Source of the DNA: Saccharopolyspora_D taberi
Lineage (GTDB): Bacteria > Actinomycetota > Actinomycetes > Mycobacteriales > Pseudonocardiaceae
Direction: 5' to 3'
DNA length: 64,000 bases
Assembly: GCF_039534165.1 (NCBI RefSeq)
Contig: NZ_BAAAUX010000040.1
Span: forward strand, 26,623 to 90,622
The position numbers were made by a program, and so were the translations under genes. Below the pieces are notes generated by a model. It was not told the origin of the DNA. It saw only the letters and a program-made list of their open reading frames with translations, and did no database searches. Position 1 is the stretch's first letter, and each line of letters begins with the position of its first letter. Of this stretch, positions 1 through 7,915 are shown one piece after another.

Positions 1-210
1 CGCGACGCCAGCGACCGGCGGGCGGTCCGGCTGCACATCACCGACGCCGGCCGCGAGGCGCTGCGGCAGGCGTGGCGGGGCATCAGCTCCGAGTTCCGCG
101 AGATCACCCCGGCGACGACCCCGGCCGAGGAGGCCGTGATCCGGCGTTACCTGCTCTCGGTCCTCAACGGACTCGACGCGAAAGAAGGTGGCAGTGGCTC
201 CTGCGGTTGA
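1..210 (+). CDS. MarR-family transcriptional regulator, C-terminal fragment
   Basis: The window opens inside this gene, in frame 1. The 69 visible residues start in the wing of a winged helix (RDASDRRAVRLHITDAG), followed by the amphipathic C-terminal helix typical of MarR dimerisation, and end at TGA 208-210. The N-terminal half with the recognition helix lies outside the window. The last codons overlap the GTG start of the downstream ABC ATPase at 188, so the regulator and the exporter are translationally coupled. That arrangement is usual for drug exporters controlled by their own MarR repressor. Family call is by the wing motif only; the ligand is unknown. Confidence 0.7.
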   Translation, partial: RDASDRRAVRLHITDAGREALRQAWRGISSEFREITPATTPAEEAVIRRYLLSVLNGLDAKEGGSGSCG

Positions 211-1165
211 AGTGGTCGACCTGGTCAAGCGGTATCCGAAGAGCCGGTCCAACGCCGTGGACGGGCTCAGCTTCGAGGTCGCCCCCGGCGAGATCTTCGG
301 CCTGCTCGGCCCGAACGGCGCGGGCAAGACCACGACGGTGGGCATCCTCACGACCCGGGTGCTGCCCACCGGCGGCAGCGCGCGGGTCGGCGGGGTCGAC
401 GTCGCGGCCGATCCGGTCGCGGCCCGCCAGAAGGTCGCGGTGGTGCCGCAGCGCGTCAACCTCGACCGGTCGCTCAACGCGCGCCAGAACCTCGTCTGGC
501 ACGCCTCCTACCACGGCGTCGGCCGCTCCGAGCGGCACCGGATGGCCGACGAGCTGCTGGCGCGGATGGGCCTGGCGGACAAGGCGAAAGCCCGCGTCGA
601 CGACCTCTCCGGCGGCCAGGCGCAGCGGCTGATGATCGCCCGCGCGCTGATCCACCGGCCGGAGGTGCTGTTCCTCGACGAGCCGTCCACCGGCCTGGAC
701 CCGCAGGCCCGGCTGTTCGTCCACGACCGGATCGAGGAGCTGCGCTCGGACGGCGTGACGGTGGTGCTGACCACGCACGACATGGACGAGGCGGAGAAGC
801 TGTCGGACCGGGTCGGCGTGGTCGACCACGGCAGGCTGCTGACCCTGGACACCCCGGAGGCGCTGATCCGGTCGCTGCCCGGCAGCGGCACCGTCGACGC
901 CACGATCCGCCCCAACGGCTTCGACCCGGCCGCGCTGCCGCGCCTGTTATCCGATGTGGACGGTGTGGAGCGGGTGGAGCGGATCAGCCCCGAGGACGAT
1001 CCCGAGCTGCGCCTGCGGCTCTACGTCGGGGCCGAACCCGCCGGGCTGCTCGGGCCGGTCGCGCAGGCGCTGCACGAGCGGCGGATCACCGTCAGCGACC
1101 TGTCGCTGGGGGCGCCGACGCTGGAGGACGTCTTCATCGAACTGACGGGGAGGGAACTGCGATGA
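188..1165 (+). CDS. ABC transporter ATP-binding protein, DrrA type
   Basis: Energising subunit of an ABC-2 exporter, about 325 residues. Visible motifs are Walker A GPNGAGKTT near residue 41, signature LSGGQAQRLMIARAL near 140, Walker B VLFLDEPSTGLD near 160 and the H-loop TTHDMDEAE. The C-terminal tail of roughly 100 residues after the nucleotide-binding domain is typical of DrrA-like multidrug or antibiotic exporters. It starts at GTG 188 inside the end of the MarR gene and overlaps the permease by ATGA at 1162, giving a regulator-ATPase-permease operon. The substrate cannot be told from sequence; drug or lipid export is likely. Confidence 0.9.
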   Translation: MAVAPAVEVVDLVKRYPKSRSNAVDGLSFEVAPGEIFGLLGPNGAGKTTTVGILTTRVLPTGGSARVGGVDVAADPVAARQKVAVVPQRVNLDRSLNARQNLVWHASYHGVGRSERHRMADELLARMGLADKAKARVDDLSGGQAQRLMIARALIHRPEVLFLDEPSTGLDPQARLFVHDRIEELRSDGVTVVLTTHDMDEAEKLSDRVGVVDHGRLLTLDTPEALIRSLPGSGTVDATIRPNGFDPAALPRLLSDVDGVERVERISPEDDPELRLRLYVGAEPAGLLGPVAQALHERRITVSDLSLGAPTLEDVFIELTGRELR

Positions 1166-1932
1166 GCTCGGTCCGCGCGTTCACCGCGGTGCTCGGCCGG
1201 GACGTGTTCGTCACCGGCCGGGAACTGCCCAGCTTCCTGGCGCAGGTGCTGGTGCAGCCGGTGGCGATGCTGTTCATCTTCGGCACCGTGCTCGGCGAGC
1301 TCGGCTACACCCAGCCCGGCTACGAGCAGATCCTGCTGCCCGGCATGATCGCGCTGAACGCGTTCCTGGTGTCGCTGCAGAACACGTCCTTCCCGCTGGT
1401 GCTGGACTTCTCGTTCTCCCGCGAGATCGAGGACCGGCTGCTCGCGCCGCTGCCGATCAGCTGGGTCGCGGTGGAGAAGATGCTGTTCGGGGCGCTGCGC
1501 GGGCTGGTGGCGGCGCTGCTGATGGTGCCGATCGGGATCGTGATGCTCGGCGCGATCAGCTGGGACCTGTCCGGGCTGCCGTTCGCGATCCTGTGCATGC
1601 TGCTCGGTTCGCTGGCCGGCGCCGCGGTGGGGCTGACCATCGGCGCGGCGGTGCCGCCCCGGCGGATCAACATCATGTTCGCGGTGATCCTGGCACCGCT
1701 GATGTTCACCGGTGCGACCCAGTTCCCGCTGCCGCAGCTGGACCAGCTCCGCTGGTTCCAGGTGGTCTGCTCGTTCAACCCGCTGACCTACCTCAGCGAG
1801 GGCATGCGCGGAGCGCTGCTGCCCGGCGTCCCGCACGTCGCGCCGTGGATCTGCGTGCTGGCGCTGGCACTGGCGACGGCGGTGTTCGGCGCGCTGGGCA
1901 TCAGGTTCTTCCTCCGCCGGGCACTGGACTGA
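1162..1932 (+). CDS. ABC-2 type transporter permease (DrrB-like)
   Basis: Membrane partner of the preceding ATPase, 256 residues with about six hydrophobic segments and the ABC-2 architecture (short cytosolic N-terminus, then FLAQVLVQPVAMLFIFGTV as the first span). The conserved region GATQFPLPQLDQLRWFQ followed by a NPLTYLSEGMR motif is characteristic of DrrB/NodJ-type permeases. The start codon overlaps the ATPase stop (ATGA), so the two should be made together. No downstream partner follows: the next gene is convergent on the minus strand. Confidence 0.88.
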   Translation: MSSVRAFTAVLGRDVFVTGRELPSFLAQVLVQPVAMLFIFGTVLGELGYTQPGYEQILLPGMIALNAFLVSLQNTSFPLVLDFSFSREIEDRLLAPLPISWVAVEKMLFGALRGLVAALLMVPIGIVMLGAISWDLSGLPFAILCMLLGSLAGAAVGLTIGAAVPPRRINIMFAVILAPLMFTGATQFPLPQLDQLRWFQVVCSFNPLTYLSEGMRGALLPGVPHVAPWICVLALALATAVFGALGIRFFLRRALD

Positions 1933-1970
1933 TCACTTCTTCCATGCCGGCCAGCGAAGACGGCGCCGCG

Positions 1971-3128
1971 TCAGACCAGAAGATCCACCCAGACAAGATG
2001 GTGATCCGAAGCGCCGTTGAGCCGAGACAGCTCGCCCCGCGGCCAGAACACCGCCGACCGGACCGGGACCAGCGACGGCAGAACGTAGTCGACGCGCAAA
2101 TTCCCGGGTGACTCGTCGGAGAAGTCCGCGGTGTCGAAGTAGGCGGGACCGCGGTGGTCGGCGTTCGCGCCGCCCTGCGTGCGCGCGGCCTCGACCGCGC
2201 CGACGCTGCCCGGCTTCGGGTCGATGACGCCCGGGGCGCGCAGCAGCTGGTCCGCCGCGCGGTCGACGCTGTCGCCGTCCTCCGGGTCGGCGTTCTGGTC
2301 ACCGGCGATCACGAACGGCTCGCCCGGTTCCAGCCCGCCCGCGCGACCGGCGTCGTCGCGGAAGTAGTCGGCACCTGCGACGTAGTCGGCCCAGAAGCGG
2401 ATCTCGTCGTGGTTGCGCGCCCCGTTGCGGTCCTCCGGGCCGTCGAAGCTCGGCGGCGTCGGGTGCGAGGCCAGCAGGTGCACGGTCCGGCCGCCGACCT
2501 CGACCGGCAGGTCCCAGTGCGACTTCGACGACAGCCGCAGTTGCGCCCATTCCTGCGGCGAGTACCAGTCGCCGGGCTCCGGAGTCGCCGGGTCGTCCGG
2601 CCGCAGCGCGCCGGGCATGTCGGCCCAGCGGAAGTCCTGGAACGTCCGCACCTGGCCGATCGGGTACTTCGACAGCACGACCATCCCGTACTGGCCCGGG
2701 AATTGACCGAAGCCGAAGGCGTCGCCCGGACCGCCGGTGCGGCCGTCGTTGTCCAGGTCCATTCCCGACGGGACGCCGGTGTTGACCGGCGCGGTGTAGG
2801 CGTAGGGGTAGTCGATGGGCTCGGCGCCGTTGTGGCCGACCGCGAGGTAGTTGCGGCGGAAGGCGTCGACCGCCGCGCCGCCCGGGACGTGGTCGAACTC
2901 GTTGAGCAGCAGCACGTCCGGGCGGTTGCGCTGCACGACCTCGGCGACCGCGCGGGCCTGTTCGTCGTCCGGGGTGGACAGGTCGGCCAGCAGCTCGCCC
3001 TCGGCGGCGCGGTTCAGCGAGGCGTTGAAAGTGGCTAACCGGACGGTGGCCGGTCCCGCGCTCGCGGGCACTGCGAGCGAAGCCGTCACGGCGGTGGCCG
3101 CGACTGCGGCGAGAACAGCGCGTTTCAT
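1971..3128 (-). CDS. Secreted endonuclease/exonuclease/phosphatase-family hydrolase
   Basis: About 385 residues. I place the start at ATG 3126-3128 (MKRAVLAAVAATAVTASL), which follows an AGGAGG-like site at 3132-3140 and gives a clear Sec signal peptide cleaved near ASA-GPATV. The mature part shows EEP-fold hallmarks: RLATFNASLNR at the N-terminus, DVLLLNEFDH with the metal-binding Glu, a central FVIAGDQNADPEDGDS, and a terminal GASDHHLVWVDL with the catalytic His. The family includes secreted nucleases, phosphodiesterases and sphingomyelinase-like enzymes; the substrate is unknown. The gene lies downstream of the M28 aminopeptidase on the same strand. Confidence 0.85.
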   Translation of the reverse strand: MKRAVLAAVAATAVTASLAVPASAGPATVRLATFNASLNRAAEGELLADLSTPDDEQARAVAEVVQRNRPDVLLLNEFDHVPGGAAVDAFRRNYLAVGHNGAEPIDYPYAYTAPVNTGVPSGMDLDNDGRTGGPGDAFGFGQFPGQYGMVVLSKYPIGQVRTFQDFRWADMPGALRPDDPATPEPGDWYSPQEWAQLRLSSKSHWDLPVEVGGRTVHLLASHPTPPSFDGPEDRNGARNHDEIRFWADYVAGADYFRDDAGRAGGLEPGEPFVIAGDQNADPEDGDSVDRAADQLLRAPGVIDPKPGSVGAVEAARTQGGANADHRGPAYFDTADFSDESPGNLRVDYVLPSLVPVRSAVFWPRGELSRLNGASDHHLVWVDLLV

Positions 3129-3186
3129 CCGATTTCCTCCAACAGCCGGGGTGGCCGCGGGAGCGCCCGCGGCCACCCGCAACGCG

Positions 3187-4719
3187 TCAGACCCGGTTCG
3201 GCGCACAAGCGTGCGCGTGCCCGGCGTGCTCCGGCTCCGCCGTCGCCACCCGCTGCGCGGTCAGCGGGCCTTCGGCGCTGCGCAGCTGCGCGCGCTGCGC
3301 CCGCGACTGCATCCCGTTCACACCTTCGGTGCTCGCGGAGTAGCCCTCGATCACCGCGGCAGCCGCCTTCGCGTTCCGCTCCAGCGCCACCCGGTCCACG
3401 TTGGCCAGCGTGTCGCCCGGCTTGTGGTAGTTCGGGTCGAACGCGACACCCGCGGTGCCGCCCCACTTCGCGGCCTGCTCCTCGGTCTTGATCTCCTCCG
3501 CGCCGGTGAACAGGCCACCGGCCGGGATGCCCACCGCGATGAACTCGCCGTAGTCGGACCGGCCGTCGAAGTCCTTGCCCTCGGTCTCGACGCCGTTGGC
3601 GGCGAGCGCGGCGACCAGGTCCTTCTCGATCTGGCCGGAACCCTGCGGGCCCGGTCCGGCGCCGACGCCGTCGGAGTTGTCGCCGTCGTAGGCGAAGTAG
3701 CCAGCGTTCGGCGAGCCGATCATGTCGAAGTTGAGGTACAACGCGATGTCGAGCTGCTGCTCGAAGCTGAGGCTCTGCACGTACTTCGTCGACCCGACCA
3801 GGCCGGACTCCTCGGCGCCCCAGAACCCGAACCGCACGGCGTTGTTCACGTGCGGGCTGCCGCCCATGCGCAGGGCCGTCTCCAGCATGCCTGCGCTGCC
3901 GGTGCCGTTGTCGTTGATGCCCGGCCCCTCCGGAACGCTGTCGAGGTGCGCGCCGGCCATCACGACGTTGTCCGGGCGCCCGGTCCGGGTCTGCGCGACG
4001 ACGTTGCGGGTCCTGACGTTCTCCACCCGCGACTGCACGTCGAGGTGCACCTCGGCACCGGCCTGCCCGGCCAGCGCCTCGCCGACCTGCTTGGACACGC
4101 CGGCGGTGGGGATCTGGCCCGGCCCGCCGAGGGTTCCGTTGAGCGGTCCGTCGACGTTGTTGTAGACGATCGCCGCGGCGGCACCGGCCTCGGCCGCGAT
4201 CCGCTGCTTGTCGCCGAAGGCGCAGGCACCGCGCTGGATCAGCACGACCTTGCCCGCGACGTCGGTGCCCTGGTAGTCGGTCGCCTCGCAACCCGGGGTC
4301 GGGTCGACCGGCAGCACCGCCAGCGGCGCCTTCAGCCCGCCCTGCGGGGTCGAGGGCGAGTACTCCAGCGCGTCGCCCTCGGTCGGCTGCCCGGCGACCG
4401 CGAGGCTGAAGGCGTCCAGGTAGTACGCCTGGTACTCGAACTCCGGCGTGGTGACGTCGAATCCGGCGTCCCGCAGCTTGCCCGCGACGTAGTCGACGCT
4501 GGCCTCGTAGCCGGGGCGCCCGGAGGCGCGGTTGCCGCCGTTCTGGTCCGCGATCCTCTGCAGCGCGATCAGGTGGCGGTTGACCGCGTCACCGCTGATC
4601 TCGTCGGCGAGGTCCCGCGGCGCCGCGGAGGCGGGCGCGACGGTCAGCGCCAGGGCCGTGCAGGCGGCGAGGAATCCGGTCACCGCACGCCCGGATGTGA
4701 TGGTTCGCAAACTCATCAT
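3187..4719 (-). CDS. Secreted M28-family metallo-aminopeptidase with PA domain
   Basis: About 510 residues, related to the Streptomyces griseus aminopeptidase group. The start is one of two adjacent ATGs (4719 or 4716) behind a GGGGGA site; an upstream in-frame ATG at 4767 lacks one. A signal peptide (VTGFLAACTALALTVAPASA) is followed by an N-terminal peptidase segment, a PA insert (VVLIQRGACAFGDKQRIA) and the zinc-binding core: AGAHLDSVPEGPGINDNGTG (His and Asp ligands), FGFWGAEESGLVGS (catalytic Glu pair), and a C-terminal NYHKPGDT His. It should release N-terminal residues from peptides outside the cell. It is divergent from the quinone oxidoreductase and upstream of the EEP hydrolase, both probably for extracellular scavenging. 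Confidence 0.92.
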   Translation of the reverse strand: MMSLRTITSGRAVTGFLAACTALALTVAPASAAPRDLADEISGDAVNRHLIALQRIADQNGGNRASGRPGYEASVDYVAGKLRDAGFDVTTPEFEYQAYYLDAFSLAVAGQPTEGDALEYSPSTPQGGLKAPLAVLPVDPTPGCEATDYQGTDVAGKVVLIQRGACAFGDKQRIAAEAGAAAAIVYNNVDGPLNGTLGGPGQIPTAGVSKQVGEALAGQAGAEVHLDVQSRVENVRTRNVVAQTRTGRPDNVVMAGAHLDSVPEGPGINDNGTGSAGMLETALRMGGSPHVNNAVRFGFWGAEESGLVGSTKYVQSLSFEQQLDIALYLNFDMIGSPNAGYFAYDGDNSDGVGAGPGPQGSGQIEKDLVAALAANGVETEGKDFDGRSDYGEFIAVGIPAGGLFTGAEEIKTEEQAAKWGGTAGVAFDPNYHKPGDTLANVDRVALERNAKAAAAVIEGYSASTEGVNGMQSRAQRAQLRSAEGPLTAQRVATAEPEHAGHAHACAPNRV

Positions 4720-4772
4720 TTCCCCCGTTTCGGGTGAGTACGTGCCGATCAGCCTTGAGACATTCACCGGGC

Positions 4773-4786
4773 GAAGTCAAGACTTC
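4773..4786. promoter_or_regulatory. Palindrome GAAGTC-AA-GACTTC in divergent promoter region
   Basis: A perfect 6-bp inverted repeat with a 2-bp centre lies between the divergent M28 peptidase and the quinone oxidoreductase. On the minus strand it overlaps a TTGACT that could serve as a -35. This makes it a candidate operator. No regulator is known for it, and a 6-bp arm can arise by chance. Confidence 0.3.
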
Positions 4787-4833
4787 ACTCGCAAAGGTTA
4801 AGAACCGGGAACTCTTTCCCCTTTTTGCCGGAC

Positions 4834-4839
4834 TACGGT
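4834..4839 (+). promoter_or_regulatory. TACGGT -10 element, leaderless start of quinone oxidoreductase
   Basis: TACGGT fits the actinobacterial TANNNT -10 consensus and sits exactly 7 nt before ATG 4847. Transcription would therefore begin at or next to the start codon. No purine-rich ribosome site lies in the 7 nt, consistent with a leaderless mRNA. Confidence 0.6.
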
Positions 4840-4846
4840 CGGAACC

Positions 4847-5824
4847 ATGTACGCGATCGCGATCCGTGAGCCGGGTGAACCGGACGTTCTGCAATGGACC
4901 GAGCAGCCCACCCCGCGTCCCGCCGCGGGCGAGGTGCTCGTCGAGGTGGCCGCGGCCGGGGTGAACCGGGCGGACCTGCTGCAACGGCAGGGCTTCTACC
5001 CGCCGCCGCAGGGGGCCAGCGAGATCCTCGGGCTGGAGTGCTCGGGAACCGTCGTCGAACTGGGAGAAGGGGTCACCGACTTCGCCGTCGGAGACCAGGT
5101 GTGCGCCCTGCTCTCGGGTGGTGGATACGCCCAGCAGGTCGCGGTGCCCGCCGGGCAGGTCCTCCCCGTTCCGTCCGGTGTGGACCTGGTCGACGCCGCC
5201 GGGCTACCCGAAGTCGCCTGCACAGTATGGTCCAACGTCTTCGTGGAGGCAGGTCTGCGCGACGGGCAGCTGCTGCTGGTGCACGGCGGTTCCGGCGGGA
5301 TCGGGACCTTCGCGATCCAGCTCGGCCGCGCCCTCGGCGCGCGGGTCGCGGCGACGGCGGGATCGGCGGACAGCCGGAAGCTGTGCGCCGACCTCGGTGC
5401 CGATCCGGTGATCAGCTACCGGGACGAGGACTTCGTGCACGTGGTCAAGCGGCTCGGCGGGGCCGACGTGATCCTCGACAACATGGGCGCGTCGTACCTG
5501 GACCGCAACATCTCGGCGCTGGCCCCGGACGGGCACCTCGCGGTCATCGGCATGCAGGGCGGGCGCAAGGCGGAGCTGGACCTGGGCAAGCTGCTGGCCA
5601 AGCGCAACCGGATCTCCGCGCTCGGCCTGCGCGGGCGCCCGCTCGACGGGCCGCACGGGAAGGCCGCGATCGTCGCCGGGGTGCGCGAGCGGGTGTGGCC
5701 GCTGATCGAGTCCGGCGAGGTGCGGACGATCGTGCACAGCCGCGTCCCGCTGCCGGAGGCGTCGCGGGCGCACGCGACCCTCGAGTCCGGCGGGGTGCAC
5801 GGCAAGATCCTGCTGGTGAGCTGA
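4847..5824 (+). CDS. NAD(P)H-quinone oxidoreductase (zeta-crystallin/PIG3 family)
   Basis: 325-residue medium-chain dehydrogenase/reductase without zinc ligands, the pattern of quinone oxidoreductases. An N-terminal GroES-like domain (GVNRADLLQRQGFYPPP near 45, then GLECSGTVVELG) precedes a Rossmann domain with the nucleotide-binding LVHGGSGGIGTFAIQLG near 145. It would reduce quinones or related enones with NADPH in the cytosol. It matches the position of Rv3777 in M. tuberculosis, next to the Rv3778c-like aminotransferase. It is followed by a hairpin at 5836-5864. The start is fixed by the leaderless promoter. Confidence 0.9.
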   Translation: MYAIAIREPGEPDVLQWTEQPTPRPAAGEVLVEVAAAGVNRADLLQRQGFYPPPQGASEILGLECSGTVVELGEGVTDFAVGDQVCALLSGGGYAQQVAVPAGQVLPVPSGVDLVDAAGLPEVACTVWSNVFVEAGLRDGQLLLVHGGSGGIGTFAIQLGRALGARVAATAGSADSRKLCADLGADPVISYRDEDFVHVVKRLGGADVILDNMGASYLDRNISALAPDGHLAVIGMQGGRKAELDLGKLLAKRNRISALGLRGRPLDGPHGKAAIVAGVRERVWPLIESGEVRTIVHSRVPLPEASRAHATLESGGVHGKILLVS

Positions 5825-5835
5825 CTCCGGTCTTC

Positions 5836-5864
5836 CCCACCCACCCGCCGGTCAGGTGGGTGGG
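5836..5864 (+). terminator. Hairpin terminator after quinone oxidoreductase
   Basis: A perfect 10-bp inverted repeat (CCCACCCACC / GGTGGGTGGG) with a 9-nt loop begins 12 nt after the stop codon. It has no T-tract, which is common in high-GC actinobacteria. The GT-rich repeat continues for about 20 nt. Confidence 0.6.
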
Positions 5865-5972
5865 TGGCTGGGGATGACCTCGGATGGCTGGGGATGGTTC
5901 AAGGGGGCCTGTGCACAACTGGTTGATCTTGAAACCCAGCTCCCGGCTCCCCGACCCCCGCGGAGCAGCCCC

Positions 5973-7172
5973 TCAGCCCAGTTCGGCGACGGCGCGGATG
6001 AGCTGGTCCACCTCGCCGGCGTTGGTGTAGTGCGCCAGGCCGACCCGGACGGCTCCGCCGACCTCGCCGACGCCGAGCACCGCGAAAACCCCGTGCGTTC
6101 CGGGGTCCGCGAAGGCGCAGACCCCGCGCTCGGCGAGGTGCTCGATCGCGTCCTCCGCCTTCACGCCGCTGATGGTGAAGGCCATCGACGGCACCCGGCG
6201 CATGGCGTCGCCGATCACCATCACGTGCCGCAGACGGCGCAGGCCGTTGGTCAGGTTCGCCAGCAGGCCCGCCTGGTACGCCTTGACCGACCCCAGCGAG
6301 GTCAGCAGGCGCTCGCGGCGCGGGCCGACCGCGGCGTCGTCCAGGGCGGCCAGGTAGTCCACAGAGGACACAACGCCCGCCAGCAGCGGGTACGCGTGCG
6401 GGCCGAGCTCCATCCGCTCCGGGCCGCGCACGCCCGGCTCCAGCGCCACCGACGGCAGCTGGTCGAGCATCGCCGGGTTGCGGAACGCCAGCGCGCCGAC
6501 CGGCGGTCCGCCCCACGCCGAGGCGTTCACCGCGACGACGTCGGCACCCATCGCCGTGATGTCCAGCGGCACGAACGGCGCCGCCGCGGAGGCGTCGACG
6601 ACCACCAGCGCGTCGTGCTCGGCCGCCGCTTCCGCCGCCTGGCGGACGTCGGGCCGGGTGCCGACCGCGCCGGAGGCCGCGGTGATCGCCACGACCTTGG
6701 TCCGCGGGGTGACCAGCTCCCTGTACTGCCAGGTCGGCAGCTCGCAGGTCTCGATGTCGACCTCGGCCCAGCGGACCGAGCCCCCGGAGCGCTGCGCCGC
6801 ACGCTGCCACGGGGCGACGTTGGCCGGGTGGTCGAGCCGGGAGACGACCACGTCGTCGCCGATCATCCAGCCGTCGCCGAGCGCGTCGGCCAGCCGTTGC
6901 AGGAGCACGGCCGAGCTCGGGCCGAGCACCACCCCCGCGGGGTCGGCACCCACCAGATCAGCAATCGCGCGACGGGCGGCATCCACGATCGCCTCGGCGC
7001 GCTGCGACGCGGGGAAGATCCCGCCCGGGCCGGATACCGGAGCGCGCAACGCGGTCGACACCGCGGTCGCCACCTGCTCGGGTACCTGCATGCCCGCCGG
7101 GGCGTCCAAGTGCACCCACCCGTCGCCCAGCGCGGGGAACAGCCCGCGCACAGCAGCGACGTCGAACGCCAT
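5973..7172 (-). CDS. Class V aminotransferase homologue (Rv3778c-like) lacking the PLP lysine
   Basis: 399 residues from ATG 7170-7172 (MAFDVAAVRGLFPALGDGWV). Fold type I features of the cysteine-desulfurase-like family are clear: HLDAPAGMQVPEQV, DPAGVVLGPSSAVLLQRLA, and LVVVDASAAAPFVPLDI with the Asp that contacts the pyridine nitrogen. Where family members carry the Schiff-base Lys (HK or AYK before GP-VG), this protein reads VNASAWGGPPVGAL, with no lysine. It may therefore be a non-catalytic or altered PLP protein. The position between quinone oxidoreductase and bpa matches Rv3778c, so it is probably an old, maintained gene and not a recent pseudogene. Confidence 0.8.
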   Translation of the reverse strand: MAFDVAAVRGLFPALGDGWVHLDAPAGMQVPEQVATAVSTALRAPVSGPGGIFPASQRAEAIVDAARRAIADLVGADPAGVVLGPSSAVLLQRLADALGDGWMIGDDVVVSRLDHPANVAPWQRAAQRSGGSVRWAEVDIETCELPTWQYRELVTPRTKVVAITAASGAVGTRPDVRQAAEAAAEHDALVVVDASAAAPFVPLDITAMGADVVAVNASAWGGPPVGALAFRNPAMLDQLPSVALEPGVRGPERMELGPHAYPLLAGVVSSVDYLAALDDAAVGPRRERLLTSLGSVKAYQAGLLANLTNGLRRLRHVMVIGDAMRRVPSMAFTISGVKAEDAIEHLAERGVCAFADPGTHGVFAVLGVGEVGGAVRVGLAHYTNAGEVDQLIRAVAELG

Positions 7173-7272
7173 GCGCAACACCGTACGGAGCGCGGCGGGC
7201 AGCGGTGCCCCCGGGTGGCCGATATCGCATGCCGACTCGCCCGCGGGACCCCGCGCAAGCCAGGATGGAGCT

Positions 7273-7809
7273 ATGAACCACAACGATCACGATCGGAACG
7301 AGGGCAGGCCGCAGGTGTTCGTGGTCGGCGAGGACGGCGCACCGATCGGCGCGGCAGCCGGCGGGGAGGCCCCCGAACGCGGCGAGGACGTCAACGAGCT
7401 GGTCGAGCAGCCCGCGAAGGTGATGCGGATCGGCACCATGATCAAGCAGCTGCTGGAGGAGGTCCGCGCGGCGCCGCTGGACGAGGCCAGCCGCAGCAGG
7501 CTCAAGGAGATCCACCAGTCGTCGATCCGGGAGCTGGAGCAGGGCCTGGCCCCCGAGCTGATCGAGGAGCTGGAGCGGCTGTCGCTGCCCTTCGCCCAGG
7601 AGCAGACCCCGTCCGAGGCCGAGCTGCGGATCGCCCAGGCCCAGCTGGTCGGCTGGCTGGAGGGCCTGTTCCACGGGCTGCAGACGGCGCTGTTCGCCCA
7701 GCAGATGGCCGCGCGGGCCCAGCTGGAGCAGATGCGCCGGGGCCTGCCCGCGGGCACGAGCGAGGCCGAAGCCCCTCACCAGCCCCGCGGCACCGGGCAG
7801 TACCTGTGA
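7273..7809 (+). CDS. bpa: Bacterial proteasome activator Bpa/PafE
   Basis: 178 residues, the length I recall for Rv3780. The protein is largely helical (MIKQLLEEVRAAPLDEASRS, then RELEQGLAPELIEELERLSL), matching the four-helix bundle that forms a dodecameric ring. It ends in GQYL, the HbYX-like C-terminus that docks into the 20S proteasome alpha ring and opens the gate without ATP. The start ATG 7273 follows GGAG. The acidic, disordered N-terminus (EDGAPIGAAAGGEAPERGED) is typical. Its presence implies a proteasome elsewhere in the genome. The neighbouring wall-synthesis genes are conserved by synteny, not by function. Confidence 0.92.
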   Translation: MNHNDHDRNEGRPQVFVVGEDGAPIGAAAGGEAPERGEDVNELVEQPAKVMRIGTMIKQLLEEVRAAPLDEASRSRLKEIHQSSIRELEQGLAPELIEELERLSLPFAQEQTPSEAELRIAQAQLVGWLEGLFHGLQTALFAQQMAARAQLEQMRRGLPAGTSEAEAPHQPRGTGQYL

Positions 7810-7901
7810 GTTCGCGGCGGTTCCGCGCGGAACCGCCGCGGGTCCGCGTGGAGCCGCCCGCGGCCACCGACGCCCACGGCCGGAACGCGCACCGGGATCG
7901 G

Positions 7902-7907
7902 TACTCT
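7902..7907 (+). promoter_or_regulatory. TACTCT -10 element before wzm
   Basis: A TANNNT hexamer ends 8 nt before GTG 7916, placing the transcript start about 2 nt ahead of the start codon. It would drive the wzm-wzt-glfT1 operon. Confidence 0.5.
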
Positions 7908-7915
7908 GACGCACT

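Noticed and set aside
2851..4737. 628-codon plus-strand open frame opposite the two secreted hydrolases
   Set aside because: It is antisense to the M28 peptidase and EEP hydrolase, which have signal peptides, catalytic motifs and ribosome sites. The translation is Arg/Ala/Gly/Val-rich with no domain: a GC-driven shadow.
5856..7272. Plus-strand frames across the aminotransferase homologue, one continuing into bpa
   Set aside because: They are antisense to the aminotransferase frame. Bpa has its own ATG, ribosome site and family length of 178 residues.
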